In this document: piece after piece, positions 22,271-31,363 of the stretch
Position numbering within the stretch: position 1 is the stretch's first letter
How the letters are laid out: every line of letters begins with the position of its first letter
Source of the DNA: MGIIb-O1 sp002457595
Lineage (GTDB): Archaea > Thermoplasmatota > Poseidoniia > Poseidoniales > Thalassarchaeaceae
Assembly: GCA_045568115.1 (NCBI GenBank)
Contig: JBJLBO010000005.1
Span: 1-64,000 of the forward strand
Direction of reading: 5' to 3'
DNA: 64,000 nucleotides
Program-made: the position numbers and the translations under genes
Notes under the pieces: generated by a model
Databases searched by the model: none
Told to the model about the DNA's origin: nothing
What the model saw: the letters and a program-made list of their open reading frames with translations, nothing else

Positions 22271-23482
22271 TCACTCGTTAATTTTCTCAGGATTACGACT
22301 TAAATCACGAGTGATATTTTTCTGATGAGATTCAAGAGTCCCACCGCCTATTTCGAGAAGTTTAGCATCTCTCCAAAGTCTCTCGACAGTATATTCTCCA
22401 ACATAACCATAGCCACCCATTACCTGTATTGCTCGGTCGGCAATATTCTTTGCAGCAGTGGTTCCAAACAACTTGACGCCATCGGTATCTAAACGATTAC
22501 CAGATTTCGAAAGGTCAGTATTCCTCGCTGTATCATAAACATAGGAACGCATAGCACGGTATTCAGCCCATGATTCACCAATGTGACGTTGAATCTGACC
22601 GAAATCGCGTATTTGGCTACCAAATGCTTCTCTTTCACTGGCATACTGATTCATTGCAGAAAGGGACCTGCGAGCAATACCAAGGCCCATTGCGGCTAAT
22701 CCAATACGCTCTAACTCAAGATTACGCATCATGTGAATCATCGACTCGCCCGGCTTTCCAACTACATTTTCAGAAGGGACTATGCAATCATCAAAGACAA
22801 GTTCTGCAGTATTTGAGGCTCTCATACCAGATTTATCGTATATTTTTTGACCTACTGAAAAACCAGGCATATCTTTCTCAACGAGGAATGTAGTTACTTC
22901 TGCTCGGCCCTTTGAATCGGTGCCAGTTCGGGCATATAACCAACAAATATCAGCAGGAGTCCCTTCCTCGTCTATAGACCCGTTAGTTATCCACATTTTG
23001 CGTCCATTTATGACCCAATTTCCATCAGAATTCAACTTAGCAGTAGTTTGCATCCCAAGAACATCAGTACCATAACCGGGCTCACTCATAGCCATGCAGC
23101 CAACCCATTCACCACTGCAAACTTTGGGCAGAATTCGAGCTTTCTGCTCTTCCTCACCATTGTGAGCTAGATTATTGACCATTAACTGAGCATGAGCGAG
23201 ATAAGCGAGGCAGAATCCAGGATCCGAATAACTCAATTCCTCATTGACAATAGCGACTGCGGTGGCATCCATTCCAGAGCCACCGTATTTTTCTTCGACA
23301 CTGATTCCCAGAAGACCATATTCGCCAAGTTTGCGAAACAATTCCAGATTGAATTTTTCCTCTCTGTCATATTCAAGTGCCTGAGGTTCAACTTCTTCTA
23401 AAACGAAACTGCGCACCATTTCGCGTAGCATTCGATGCTCTTCAGTTGGGTTCGCTAGATCAATCGACTCCCAATCTGCCAT
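22271..23482 (-). CDS. Acyl-CoA dehydrogenase
   Basis: FAD-dependent enzyme of about 403 residues that introduces the alpha-beta double bond in acyl-CoA. It resembles the isovaleryl/short-branched-chain subgroup. The FAD-binding signature is MSEPGYGTDV, followed by WVINGRKMWITNG. The C-terminal part has QVMGGYGYVGEYTVERLWRD, the usual region for binding and the catalytic Glu. The start is set at the ATG at 23482 (MADWESIDL). An in-frame TTG at 23554 would add 24 atypical residues and abut the AsnRS stop. The gene lies in a likely operon directly after AsnRS. Confidence 0.92.
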   Translation of the reverse strand: MADWESIDLANPTEEHRMLREMVRSFVLEEVEPQALEYDREEKFNLELFRKLGEYGLLGISVEEKYGGSGMDATAVAIVNEELSYSDPGFCLAYLAHAQLMVNNLAHNGEEEQKARILPKVCSGEWVGCMAMSEPGYGTDVLGMQTTAKLNSDGNWVINGRKMWITNGSIDEEGTPADICWLYARTGTDSKGRAEVTTFLVEKDMPGFSVGQKIYDKSGMRASNTAELVFDDCIVPSENVVGKPGESMIHMMRNLELERIGLAAMGLGIARRSLSAMNQYASEREAFGSQIRDFGQIQRHIGESWAEYRAMRSYVYDTARNTDLSKSGNRLDTDGVKLFGTTAAKNIADRAIQVMGGYGYVGEYTVERLWRDAKLLEIGGGTLESHQKNITRDLSRNPEKINE

Positions 23483-23554
23483 GAGAGTCCGAACCGGACT
23501 CGCCGTATGAGTGTTGGCGACACCTAAGGTGTCGAAATATGTTGAATGGTGCAA

Positions 23555-24883
23555 TCAAGGAGTGACTCGCCTTGAATCACGAGGAAATGGTATAGTTTCA
23601 CGGATATGATCAGCCCCGCCTAGCCACGCACATACACGGTCAACTCCCAATCCGAAGCCACCGTGTGGAACTCCACCATAGCGACGCACATCTATGTAAA
23701 ATTCGTATGGCTCGTGTGGTGTACCTTCCTCATCGATTCTCTCAAGGATCTCATCTTCTGACCAAGTTCTCTCACCACCACCAATAATCTCTCCATATCC
23801 CTCTGGGGCTAGAAGATCATGACACAATACATATTTTGGATCATCAGGATCGGGGCGGTGATAGAATGGCTTAGCAATTCTAGGATAGTGAGTGAGGAAG
23901 TGTGGGATGTCGAAATCCTCAGTCAGTACTTTCTCCTTTGAGTAATCTAAATCTTGACCCCATTCAATATCCACACCCATGCCTTGGAGTGTCTCAACTG
24001 CCTCGTCGTACCTCATTCGAGGATATGGATTATCAGCATATCGTGCAATTAGATCTAAGTCTCGTCCAAGGCTTTCTAACTCAGTTTCACGCTCTTCTAA
24101 AAGAGACTTAGCAATATGTCGGACTACCCCCTCTCCATGACTCATGACATCAACGTTTGAAGCCCATGCAATTTCCATTTCCGCGTGCCAGAATTCCGTC
24201 AAATGGCGCCTTGTTCTACTCTTCTCGGCACGAAATGATGGTGCCATTGTGTATAGCCTCTCAAGAGCAGGCATGGCAGCCTCTGCGTAGAGTTGCCAAG
24301 ACTGGGTCAAGTATGCTTTACGACCAAAGTATGGAACCTCGAATAGTGTGCTTCCACCTTCAACTGCTCCAGCGACAAAATTTGGTGCTTGGTATTCTAT
24401 GAAATCTCGGTCCCTAAAGTACTGATGAATTGCACCAAATACAGTAGAACGTAACTTCAGCATCGTGGTCATACGCCCAGTTCTAAGGTAGAGGTGACGA
24501 TTATCGAGAAGGAACTCTGTTTCTCCTCCATCAGCTTCAGCCATGGCTGATTCTGTGATTGGGAAAGGGCGCTCTGGATTCACAGGTCCTACAACTGTTG
24601 CACTACTGACTTGAACCTCATGCCCATGTTCCCTATCGGTGGGCTCAACTTGGCCACAGATAATGATGCTAGATTCAATCAAAGCATCCTTCATTACATC
24701 GAATATCTCGTCACCTACTGAATCTCGCTTGATTACACACTGGACTGTCCCTGTAGAGTCTCGAAGTACTACAAAACGGATTTTATTTGAACCACGGGAC
24801 CGGTGTATCCATCCCTTAAGTTCTACTTCCTTACCGTCATACTTGCCGGCTCGGACATCTCCTATCCATGTGTCCTTGGTCAT
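23555..24883 (-). CDS. asnS: Asparaginyl-tRNA synthetase (archaeal type)
   Basis: A class IIb aminoacyl-tRNA synthetase of 442 residues. The N-terminal OB-fold anticodon-binding domain (EVELKGWIHRSRGSNKIRF) is followed by the catalytic domain with motif 2 at about 217-237 (FRAEKSRTRRHLTEF) and motif 3 GGFGLGVDRVCAWL near 412-425. The arrangement matches AsnRS rather than AspRS: AsnRS-like motif 2 context and RRYGGVPHGGFG. It charges tRNA-Asn with asparagine. The gene is bounded upstream by tRNA-Lys on the same strand and downstream by the acyl-CoA dehydrogenase. Confidence 0.9.
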   Translation of the reverse strand: MTKDTWIGDVRAGKYDGKEVELKGWIHRSRGSNKIRFVVLRDSTGTVQCVIKRDSVGDEIFDVMKDALIESSIIICGQVEPTDREHGHEVQVSSATVVGPVNPERPFPITESAMAEADGGETEFLLDNRHLYLRTGRMTTMLKLRSTVFGAIHQYFRDRDFIEYQAPNFVAGAVEGGSTLFEVPYFGRKAYLTQSWQLYAEAAMPALERLYTMAPSFRAEKSRTRRHLTEFWHAEMEIAWASNVDVMSHGEGVVRHIAKSLLEERETELESLGRDLDLIARYADNPYPRMRYDEAVETLQGMGVDIEWGQDLDYSKEKVLTEDFDIPHFLTHYPRIAKPFYHRPDPDDPKYVLCHDLLAPEGYGEIIGGGERTWSEDEILERIDEEGTPHEPYEFYIDVRRYGGVPHGGFGLGVDRVCAWLGGADHIRETIPFPRDSRRVTP

Positions 24884-24956
24884 GCTAACCCCAGCCTATC
24901 GACTGACTCCTTCCATATCAAAGCCCTCACACTAAAGTCAGCAGGAGATAGAAATG

Positions 24957-25033
24957 TGGCGGGTCTGACGGGGTTCGAACCCGCGACCGCCCGGTTAAGA
25001 GCCGGGTGCTCTACCTGACTAAGCTACAGACCC
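24957..25033 (-). tRNA. tRNA-Lys (anticodon CTT)
   Basis: On the minus strand the acceptor GGGTCTG pairs with CAGACCC. The anticodon stem CCCGG/CCGGG holds the loop CTCTTAA with anticodon CTT. The T-arm GGGTTCGAACCCC is present, discriminator G and CCA are encoded, and there is no intron. Confidence 0.95.
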
Positions 25034-25083
25034 AGCCCGCCGACTTGGCACCCCTCTTTAATCGGAACGGTCAAGCTTGATGT

Positions 25084-25812
25084 TTAGCTCAAACGGCCGG
25101 TTGGATTTACCAAAGTCACAATGCCGCCAGAGGACGCCATCACTACTGCATCACATATGCCTACGAAGAGACCTACTTCGACTACGCCAGCAATATCCAA
25201 AAGAGTAGACTCTAAGTCACTAGGGTTGGTAATTGAAGGCCCAAAAGAACAGTCTAGAATGTAACCACCATTGTCGGTAATAAAGGGTTCTTCACCACCT
25301 CTAATTGTCACATCACCTGAACAAATTTCGGTGATTCGAGCAGCCGTTCTTTCCCACTCAAAAGGCAGCACCTCAATTGGAAGATCGAAGGCGCCAAGTG
25401 CTTGCACCTGTTTACGGTCATCAGCTACAACGACCATGCCGTTACTTGACTGTGCTACTATTTTTTCACGAGTCAGAGCACCACCACCTCCTTTGATTAG
25501 TGAAAAATCAGAATCAAATTCATCGGCTCCATCTATTACCAAATCAAGAACTCCGGCATCGGCCAGAGAAACTAGTGGAATGCCTAGGCTTTCGGCGAGT
25601 TCTCGAGTTGATTCGCTAGTAGGGACACCGACTACTGAGAGATTTTCTTCATTCATCCTACGGCCAATTTCAATCACTGTATATCTAACAGTTGAACCTG
25701 TCCCCAAACCTAACTTCATGCCATTTTCAATGAAATCGCATGCGGCTATGCCAGCCTCTCGCTTCAACGCCTCGACGTCGCTCACAATCAATTCGAGTCG
25801 AAGCATAGACAT
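25084..25812 (-). CDS. rpiA: Ribose-5-phosphate isomerase A
   Basis: A 242-residue enzyme that interconverts ribose 5-phosphate and ribulose 5-phosphate, supplying PRPP and nucleotides. Family motifs are LGLGTGSTV near residue 35, DGADEFD near residue 95 (with the catalytic Asp) and KGGGGALTREKIVA (with the catalytic Glu and Lys). The length is normal for RpiA. The start is the ATG at 25812; a second in-frame ATG two codons later is equally possible. It is transcribed away from the RNase P RNA gene. Confidence 0.95.
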   Translation of the reverse strand: MSMLRLELIVSDVEALKREAGIAACDFIENGMKLGLGTGSTVRYTVIEIGRRMNEENLSVVGVPTSESTRELAESLGIPLVSLADAGVLDLVIDGADEFDSDFSLIKGGGGALTREKIVAQSSNGMVVVADDRKQVQALGAFDLPIEVLPFEWERTAARITEICSGDVTIRGGEEPFITDNGGYILDCSFGPSITNPSDLESTLLDIAGVVEVGLFVGICDAVVMASSGGIVTLVNPTGRLS

Positions 25813-25892
25813 GATGCTTGCCCTATGAGATTCGCTGTTAACACCTCATTTCACTAACCGTTGGGTTCATCTGTAAGTCGCTCACGGATGTG

Positions 25893-26192
25893 TCGAGGGA
25901 GCAGGAGGGTCGCTGACAGTGTACGACACTGAGGAAAGTCCCCTCTCCATGATGCAAGCGGTCTGGCTCAAGCCAGAGATCCGGGAGGGTCGGCTCTGCA
26001 ACAGAAACGAACCACGACAGGCGTACGGTGATTCCGTAAGGATGAGATTTCCTGACCGTGGCTGGAACGGGCAACCCCGCTGGAGCAAGTCCAAGCAGGT
26101 CCGTATCGCATCGACAGGACCGGGTAGGATGCATAGTTGAATGCGACCAACCGAAAGGTGAACAGAAAGGGGCTTACTCCCTGCACCCTCAC
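25893..26192 (+). ncRNA. rnpB: RNase P RNA (archaeal)
   Basis: The conserved core GAGGAAAGTCC (CR-I) at about 25930 and CAACAGAAACGAACC at about 25998 identify the catalytic RNA that removes tRNA 5' leaders. Helix P1 can be drawn directly: GAGGG-A-GCAGG at 25895-25905 pairs with CCTGC-A-CCCTC at 26180-26190. The length of about 300 nt fits archaeal type A. Open frames in this stretch are incidental. Confidence 0.95.
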
Positions 26193-26213
26193 CTATTTCT
26201 TCTGTGTGAACTT

Positions 26214-29200
26214 TCATTCAAGAGTCGCATCTAGAACCGCTGAAGCCTCCAAAGCACCTGAATCCTCGTAATCAAGCCATGGACCATGTCCCAATAGTCT
26301 TGAACGGAGTTCATTCCAAGAGACGATGAAACTAGGAAGAAGAATACTTGACGCCAGTAGAGCAAGAATGAGTAAAGACATCATCAGTACGAAGAAATTC
26401 TGCAGGCCTGGAATTGCTACAAATAATCCAGCTGCCAGACCCGCACAGGTTGTTGCTGTTGTCTCAAAAATAGTTTGACCTGTACGAGATACCGACTTGA
26501 CGACTCCAGCGGGAGTTTCACCTTCATCCTTGATTCTGTCAATTATGTGGATAGAGTCGTCAACACCTATTCCAAACACAATAGTTCCAATCATGGCTGT
26601 GAAGAAGTTGACATTTACAGAACCCTGTTTCATTAAGAGAGGTTGCCAAAGTACAACGACTGCGACTGCAGCCATTGTGAAAGTTGCTAATCTAGGTGAG
26701 CGGAATAAAATCATCATTGTAAACAATAGAATAACCATAGTCGCTATTGTAGTAGCACTCTGTGCCTTATGGATTCCAGCATTGATATCAATGCTTACAG
26801 GAAGCCCTCCAGTTAATTTTGAATTAATTACACCATCAATCCCCAATGCATAACATGTCATAGCATCAAGACAATTTCCAGAACCATCTAGATGATCATC
26901 AATTGCATTACGTAATGGAGTCGCATCGTGTAGATTGATGTATGGTTGGGTGACATAAACAAGAGTCTTCGTTTCACATGGAGAAGAGCTGTCACAAATA
27001 TCCTGATCAGCATTCATTAGCATGGAACGAATTTCAGGACTTAGTGTATCAAGAGCAATATTCACCATATCTTCCCTACTACTAGCAGAATATGCCCAGC
27101 ACTCAGGTCTAGTAGGATTCTGTATTGGATCAGAATGATCCCAACACTCATCATGGAGCAATTCCCAGAGGCTTCGATCATATATTTCGAGACCTGAAAT
27201 ATTCACATCTACGTGAATCGCCTTTAGAATATTAACAATGCTAATTGTAGAAGTTTGAGGCACATTATTGATTTTTTCTTCTTGCATTACTTCTATAGCA
27301 TCAAGAATAGGTAAATCACGAATTGGGGCTGTTGAATTTACCTCACCTCTAACCTCAGCATCTACGATGAACATATTTGTTTGTCCACCTTGAAAAATGA
27401 AACTGTATTCCCTTAGGGCATCATAACTTGAAAGACCGGGGGGTACTTCTTCAGAAGAGCCAGTTAATGGTTTGTTCATCTCTTCTTCAAGAATAACTAC
27501 AGCACCAGATGTGACTATGGTTGCCACAATCAACACTAACAAAGTATTTTTGACTGGGATTTCGCCAATTTTCTCCCAAATACTTGATTCGAAGGCAAGT
27601 AAAACTGTCCCTCCGATGAATATACCGAAGAAGAGAGAATTGCCCATCGTAGTTGTATCTGCATAAACCAACCCTGCTGTGGCAATTGCCCCTGCAATAG
27701 CGGAAAAAATAAGCGTTTGAATAGCAGGCATGTCAAGGCCAGTATCATTTTTCCTATATCGGAATAGGTGTACTAATGCAGGGACCATGATCATGGAAAG
27801 CAGGAACGTAATTCCTATTCCTATCAACAGAGTATCTCCTACAGTTCTCATGGGCTCAATGGGAACTAAGGAAGTCCAAGTCAGAACACTGAATCCTATT
27901 ATTGTAGTAACTGCTGAGAGGAAAATAGCGTGACCTGTAGTCAATGCCGCACGAACTGTAGCAGTAAGACTGAGAGAAGAATCCCATGGGTTTATTTCCA
28001 ACTCACCTAAACCATCCCTTTTCATTGACCATGATTTTTCCAAACGTTCCTCTATCAATTCAACTCTATTTTCTTCAATACGATTGGTAAAATGTAAAGA
28101 ATAATCAACCCCTAAACCCACTAAAATAGGTCCTGCGGAAATTATCATTGGAGTTAAGGTTCTATCATCAATTACAGTAATCCCAAATGTTATTGCGATA
28201 CTCATTGCGATGGGGAGGCCACAGATAATCAGAACCTTAGGATTCCGATGTAATACCATCATAGTAATACAAACTAAAATGCCACTAATTGGCAACATAG
28301 TTTCAACAAGCTCATCATAAATTGCATCAGAAACATCATGCACTACCGGAGTTAGTCCCGTAAGAGTAATTGGATTTCTTTGCGGCCTTGACTCCGCGGC
28401 GTCCTTAGCGTTTTCAATTAATTTAGTGCTGACATTTATGCACTTACTATTTGGATTATTGGAGTTCTGTTTTTCGCACATAGAATAAATTTCAGTATTA
28501 ATTGAAGAGGTCATTAATTGGTTATAATCTTCGTTACATAATCGACAATTTTCATCGCTTTGTTCCTCGAAAATTAATCGCTTTGCGTATGCAATAAATG
28601 CCTCGTGATCCTTTATTAGGCCATCGGGATTTTCTTCAGATACCCCTTTCGGATCTGTACGAGAAATTTCAGATTTGGTACTTTCCATATCAAATTTCAG
28701 ACCAAGAATAACTACTCCAGTATCCCAAACCCCGTCCCCATCATCGTCGTAAACTCCATTTCCATTTTCATCAATTAGTGGATGATCTTGAGTATCTATA
28801 ACAAAAGAAGAAAGTAATGATTCAGTTTGAGAAACCAAATTATCAACTCTTTCTTGGTCATCAGGAATAGAGTATCCCTCAAAGGGATTCAATTGAGAAG
28901 CAACACAATTATCATTTTGACCCGTTGGAAGTCCATATTTCTCAAGAGCACAAGTAAATCGATAACTGGAGGAATTAGATTCCTTGATAATCTGAGCTGG
29001 AGAAAGAATCCAAACCACCCCATCCCTGTCGCCTCGATCAACCTTATTTTCATCAAGGCCACAATCCCAACCTCCTTTACAATCATTGTTGTCATCTCCT
29101 TCTAACCATGACATTTGTTGTAAAATACTCACATCGGTGATGTTTTCATTACCACGACAATTTGGAGGGGCTTGCCCCGCTTCACATTGTTTGTCAATCG

Positions 29201-29618
29201 CATTATTAGTTTGGAAATATAGAATCATTATGTCCGTTGACCATTGAGATCTGACTTGATTCAATAATTCTGTAGATTCTGCATCATCGGGCAAATAAAC
29301 CTCAACATCTCCATCAATTTGATGTTCAAATTCAACAGAATATTGCCCTATCAAGAATGTACCAAGCAACATTAGTACTACAATGAGACCAGGGCTCCTG
29401 AGAATTGCCGAATACCAGAATTCTGCCAACCTCTGACCTATTGCATGTCCTTTCTTAGCACCAGTTGTCAGAACCTTGTCAAAGTAATCGAAGGCATCGC
29501 CGACAGGAGAATAATCGATGGTAGTCAGAATTTTTTGACCAGCCTCTCGAATCGGCTGTAATCGTTCAAAGAATCTCTCCCAGAAGACCTCCTCATCGTC
29601 GCGTTCGCCCTCTAGCAC
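26214..29618 (-). CDS. RND superfamily exporter, HAE3/MMPL type, with Ca2+-loop insertion
   Basis: A 1,134-residue membrane transporter with the two-fold 1+5 helix arrangement of RND proteins. The hallmark helix-4 motifs are GPILVGLGVDYSLHF in the first half and IVFGIGVDDSIHIIDRI in the second, whose Asp residues relay protons. The large extracytoplasmic domains contain an Asp-rich element, DENGNGVYDDDGDGVWDTG, resembling EF-hand/dockerin loops. They also contain several close Cys pairs (CKGGWDC, CRLC), unusual for the family. The start is a GTG at 29618 preceding an acidic cytoplasmic head. The substrate is unknown; HAE3 members export lipids or hydrophobic compounds. The gene converges on the RNase P RNA. 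Confidence 0.87.
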   Translation of the reverse strand: MLEGERDDEEVFWERFFERLQPIREAGQKILTTIDYSPVGDAFDYFDKVLTTGAKKGHAIGQRLAEFWYSAILRSPGLIVVLMLLGTFLIGQYSVEFEHQIDGDVEVYLPDDAESTELLNQVRSQWSTDIMILYFQTNNAIDKQCEAGQAPPNCRGNENITDVSILQQMSWLEGDDNNDCKGGWDCGLDENKVDRGDRDGVVWILSPAQIIKESNSSSYRFTCALEKYGLPTGQNDNCVASQLNPFEGYSIPDDQERVDNLVSQTESLLSSFVIDTQDHPLIDENGNGVYDDDGDGVWDTGVVILGLKFDMESTKSEISRTDPKGVSEENPDGLIKDHEAFIAYAKRLIFEEQSDENCRLCNEDYNQLMTSSINTEIYSMCEKQNSNNPNSKCINVSTKLIENAKDAAESRPQRNPITLTGLTPVVHDVSDAIYDELVETMLPISGILVCITMMVLHRNPKVLIICGLPIAMSIAITFGITVIDDRTLTPMIISAGPILVGLGVDYSLHFTNRIEENRVELIEERLEKSWSMKRDGLGELEINPWDSSLSLTATVRAALTTGHAIFLSAVTTIIGFSVLTWTSLVPIEPMRTVGDTLLIGIGITFLLSMIMVPALVHLFRYRKNDTGLDMPAIQTLIFSAIAGAIATAGLVYADTTTMGNSLFFGIFIGGTVLLAFESSIWEKIGEIPVKNTLLVLIVATIVTSGAVVILEEEMNKPLTGSSEEVPPGLSSYDALREYSFIFQGGQTNMFIVDAEVRGEVNSTAPIRDLPILDAIEVMQEEKINNVPQTSTISIVNILKAIHVDVNISGLEIYDRSLWELLHDECWDHSDPIQNPTRPECWAYSASSREDMVNIALDTLSPEIRSMLMNADQDICDSSSPCETKTLVYVTQPYINLHDATPLRNAIDDHLDGSGNCLDAMTCYALGIDGVINSKLTGGLPVSIDINAGIHKAQSATTIATMVILLFTMMILFRSPRLATFTMAAVAVVVLWQPLLMKQGSVNVNFFTAMIGTIVFGIGVDDSIHIIDRIKDEGETPAGVVKSVSRTGQTIFETTATTCAGLAAGLFVAIPGLQNFFVLMMSLLILALLASSILLPSFIVSWNELRSRLLGHGPWLDYEDSGALEASAVLDATLE

Positions 29619-29687
29619 AAGGTGTGTGCCCCAGCCGAGGTCAAATGAATGAATCGCATTGACACTCGGCTAGGAGCATTGTTAAGA

Positions 29688-29942
29688 TCAGTTTTCACGG
29701 AACTGGCTAACAGTTGTCACGCTCTGCTCGCCGCCAATAACACGACGAAGGGCGGACATACTGATCACTAGTGGGATGTAAGATGTGCCATCCACAGTAG
29801 TGTATGTGTGACAGTTGCTTATCGCTTCCGAATGGACACTGATTTTCAGTGCTCCACCGGCGCGGCTCTGTCGAACCCACCCCACGAGGGTGGTGTTCTG
29901 TTCATTCTCGGGCTTTTCTTGTTTGGTTGATGTTTTTGGCAT
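29688..29942 (-). CDS. Small conserved-looking protein of unknown function
   Basis: An 84-residue protein beginning MPKTSTKQEKPE. The start at 29942 is chosen because GGAGGT lies 6 nt upstream; an ATG five codons earlier overlaps that site. The N-terminal 17 residues are polar and probably disordered. The rest (GWVRQSRAGGALKISVHSEAI, ending FREN) looks like a small beta-rich domain with a single Cys. I do not recognise the family. The strong Shine-Dalgarno suggests high expression. It is transcribed divergently from the thioredoxin/VKOR pair, and the shared spacer carries GTGAA repeats. Confidence 0.7.
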   Translation of the reverse strand: MPKTSTKQEKPENEQNTTLVGWVRQSRAGGALKISVHSEAISNCHTYTTVDGTSYIPLVISMSALRRVIGGEQSVTTVSQFREN

Positions 29943-30112
29943 GTTTGTTACCTCCAAGTCAGTGACGAATCGTGGCCATGCATATCAATCAATATCCACA
30001 GACCTAATGTGAAGGTGAAAATGAAGCATCGCGTGCACCTGAGCCTTCGGCAGCGCGGGAACCGTTAGCCGAACGGCTGAAAGTGAAAGAGAGATTCGAA
30101 GCACCTGTTAAC

Positions 30113-30760
30113 ATGTCCCGGAGACGTAAGATTAGTGAGCCGAAAGGCAAAGATGAGGATGTTCGAGTTATTGCTTTACTCGCCACATTAGGCGTTGTAA
30201 CAATAGTTGGTTTAGCTGCAATTATTGTTAGCCCTCCTGTAAAAGTCGGACCTCTAGAAGGGGAGATTGCTCCTGATTTCATTGAGAAGGCCTATTCCGG
30301 CGCTGAATGGGAAAGTTTTCGATTAACAGATACATATGACGAAAGAATGACTCTGGTCTCATTTTTGGATACTGATTGCCCACACTGCTGGGATGAAGGT
30401 GCAACTTTGTCAAATCTACATTCAACTTACAATAATGATGTACAATTCATCACCATTGCTGTTCAATTATCCATTTCTGGGCACGATAGTAGTAGGGACG
30501 AAATTGAAGCATTTCGCGATAAAACAAATTATGAAGGATGCTACTCAGGAAGTCAGAATTGTATCGATCGCCCTGGAAGTGCACATTCTTGGACATACGT
30601 AGATGATATTGACCTGTCAATAGCTAAGGATTGGGATGTACCAGGTACACCCTTCAGCATTATTCTTGATTCCAATGGAGAAGTAGTTTGGAATCAGGCC
30701 CAATCTGACAATCATCCTAACGAAGATGTAGAACAGGCTTTGGCAAGGTTAGTGGGGTGA
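30113..30760 (+). CDS. Membrane-anchored thioredoxin-fold thiol-disulfide oxidoreductase
   Basis: A 215-residue protein with a signal anchor at about 18-40 (VIALLATLGVVTIVGLAAII) and an extracytoplasmic TlpA/DsbA-like thioredoxin domain. The active site is Cys89-Pro-His-Cys92 (TDCPHCW); CPHC is typical of oxidising DsbA-type proteins. A VPGTPF element supplies the conserved cis-proline. An extra Cys pair (CYSGSQNC) sits in the insertion helix. The start at 30113 (MSRRRK) is preferred over an upstream GTG at 30083. The stop is 1 bp from the VKOR start, so the two are almost certainly cotranscribed as a disulfide-forming pair. Confidence 0.85.
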   Translation: MSRRRKISEPKGKDEDVRVIALLATLGVVTIVGLAAIIVSPPVKVGPLEGEIAPDFIEKAYSGAEWESFRLTDTYDERMTLVSFLDTDCPHCWDEGATLSNLHSTYNNDVQFITIAVQLSISGHDSSRDEIEAFRDKTNYEGCYSGSQNCIDRPGSAHSWTYVDDIDLSIAKDWDVPGTPFSIILDSNGEVVWNQAQSDNHPNEDVEQALARLVG

Positions 30761-30761
30761 G

Positions 30762-31331
30762 ATGATGGCAAGTGCATTAGCAGACCCGAAACTTTTGCTT
30801 TTTATAGCAGGATTAATAGCAGCAACATTTGTTCTATCTACAAGCCGCTCAAAGCCTGGTGTTGAAGGAACAGTAGCTGTTCTGAACAGTTCTCTATTAT
30901 TTGCCACAGTAGGTCTAGCATCAGCAGTTTGGACATGGATTATCCACAACCAATTAGTTATTGGTGACGCATCAGAATTCTGCACTTCAGAAGGTATCGT
31001 CCAGTGTGGCTCAGTGATTGGAGACCCTCGATATAACAATCTATTCGGGGTGCCATGGGGTGTTGTAGGAGCTCTCGCTTTCACCGCACTATTATTCTTA
31101 GTTCTGAGCATTAGAATGGACGTTCATGCCAAGTGGTCTGAAACATACACCAACTACTCTTGGTACGCCGGTTTAGCAGGTGTGCCATTCCTAATCTACC
31201 TAATTGGAGTTGAAGCATTCGCAGTTCATCACATCTGTCCATTCTGTACAATATCTCACCTTTCCTTACTAGGATTCCTCGGCTCTGTTTGGCTTCTGAG
31301 AGAGCGTAGAGAAAACAAAAATTGGTACTAA
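30762..31331 (+). CDS. Vitamin K epoxide reductase (VKOR) family protein
   Basis: A 189-residue membrane protein with four to five helices. The family cysteines are present: the loop pair Cys74 and Cys82 (EFCTSEGIVQC) and the redox-centre pair Cys159 and Cys162 (HHICPFC). VKOR proteins take electrons from a DsbA-like partner and pass them to quinones, keeping the partner oxidised. The gene follows the CPHC thioredoxin-fold protein after a 1-bp gap, the genomic hallmark of such a pair. Two adjacent ATG codons are possible starts. The likely substrates are secreted proteins with Cys pairs, several of which are encoded nearby. Confidence 0.92.
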   Translation: MMASALADPKLLLFIAGLIAATFVLSTSRSKPGVEGTVAVLNSSLLFATVGLASAVWTWIIHNQLVIGDASEFCTSEGIVQCGSVIGDPRYNNLFGVPWGVVGALAFTALLFLVLSIRMDVHAKWSETYTNYSWYAGLAGVPFLIYLIGVEAFAVHHICPFCTISHLSLLGFLGSVWLLRERRENKNWY

Positions 31332-31363
31332 CATTTCCCTGAATAAACTACAAGGTGGAAAAC

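Noticed and set aside
25838..26217. Several open frames on both strands
   Set aside because: They coincide with the RNase P RNA, whose conserved core and P1 helix are visible.
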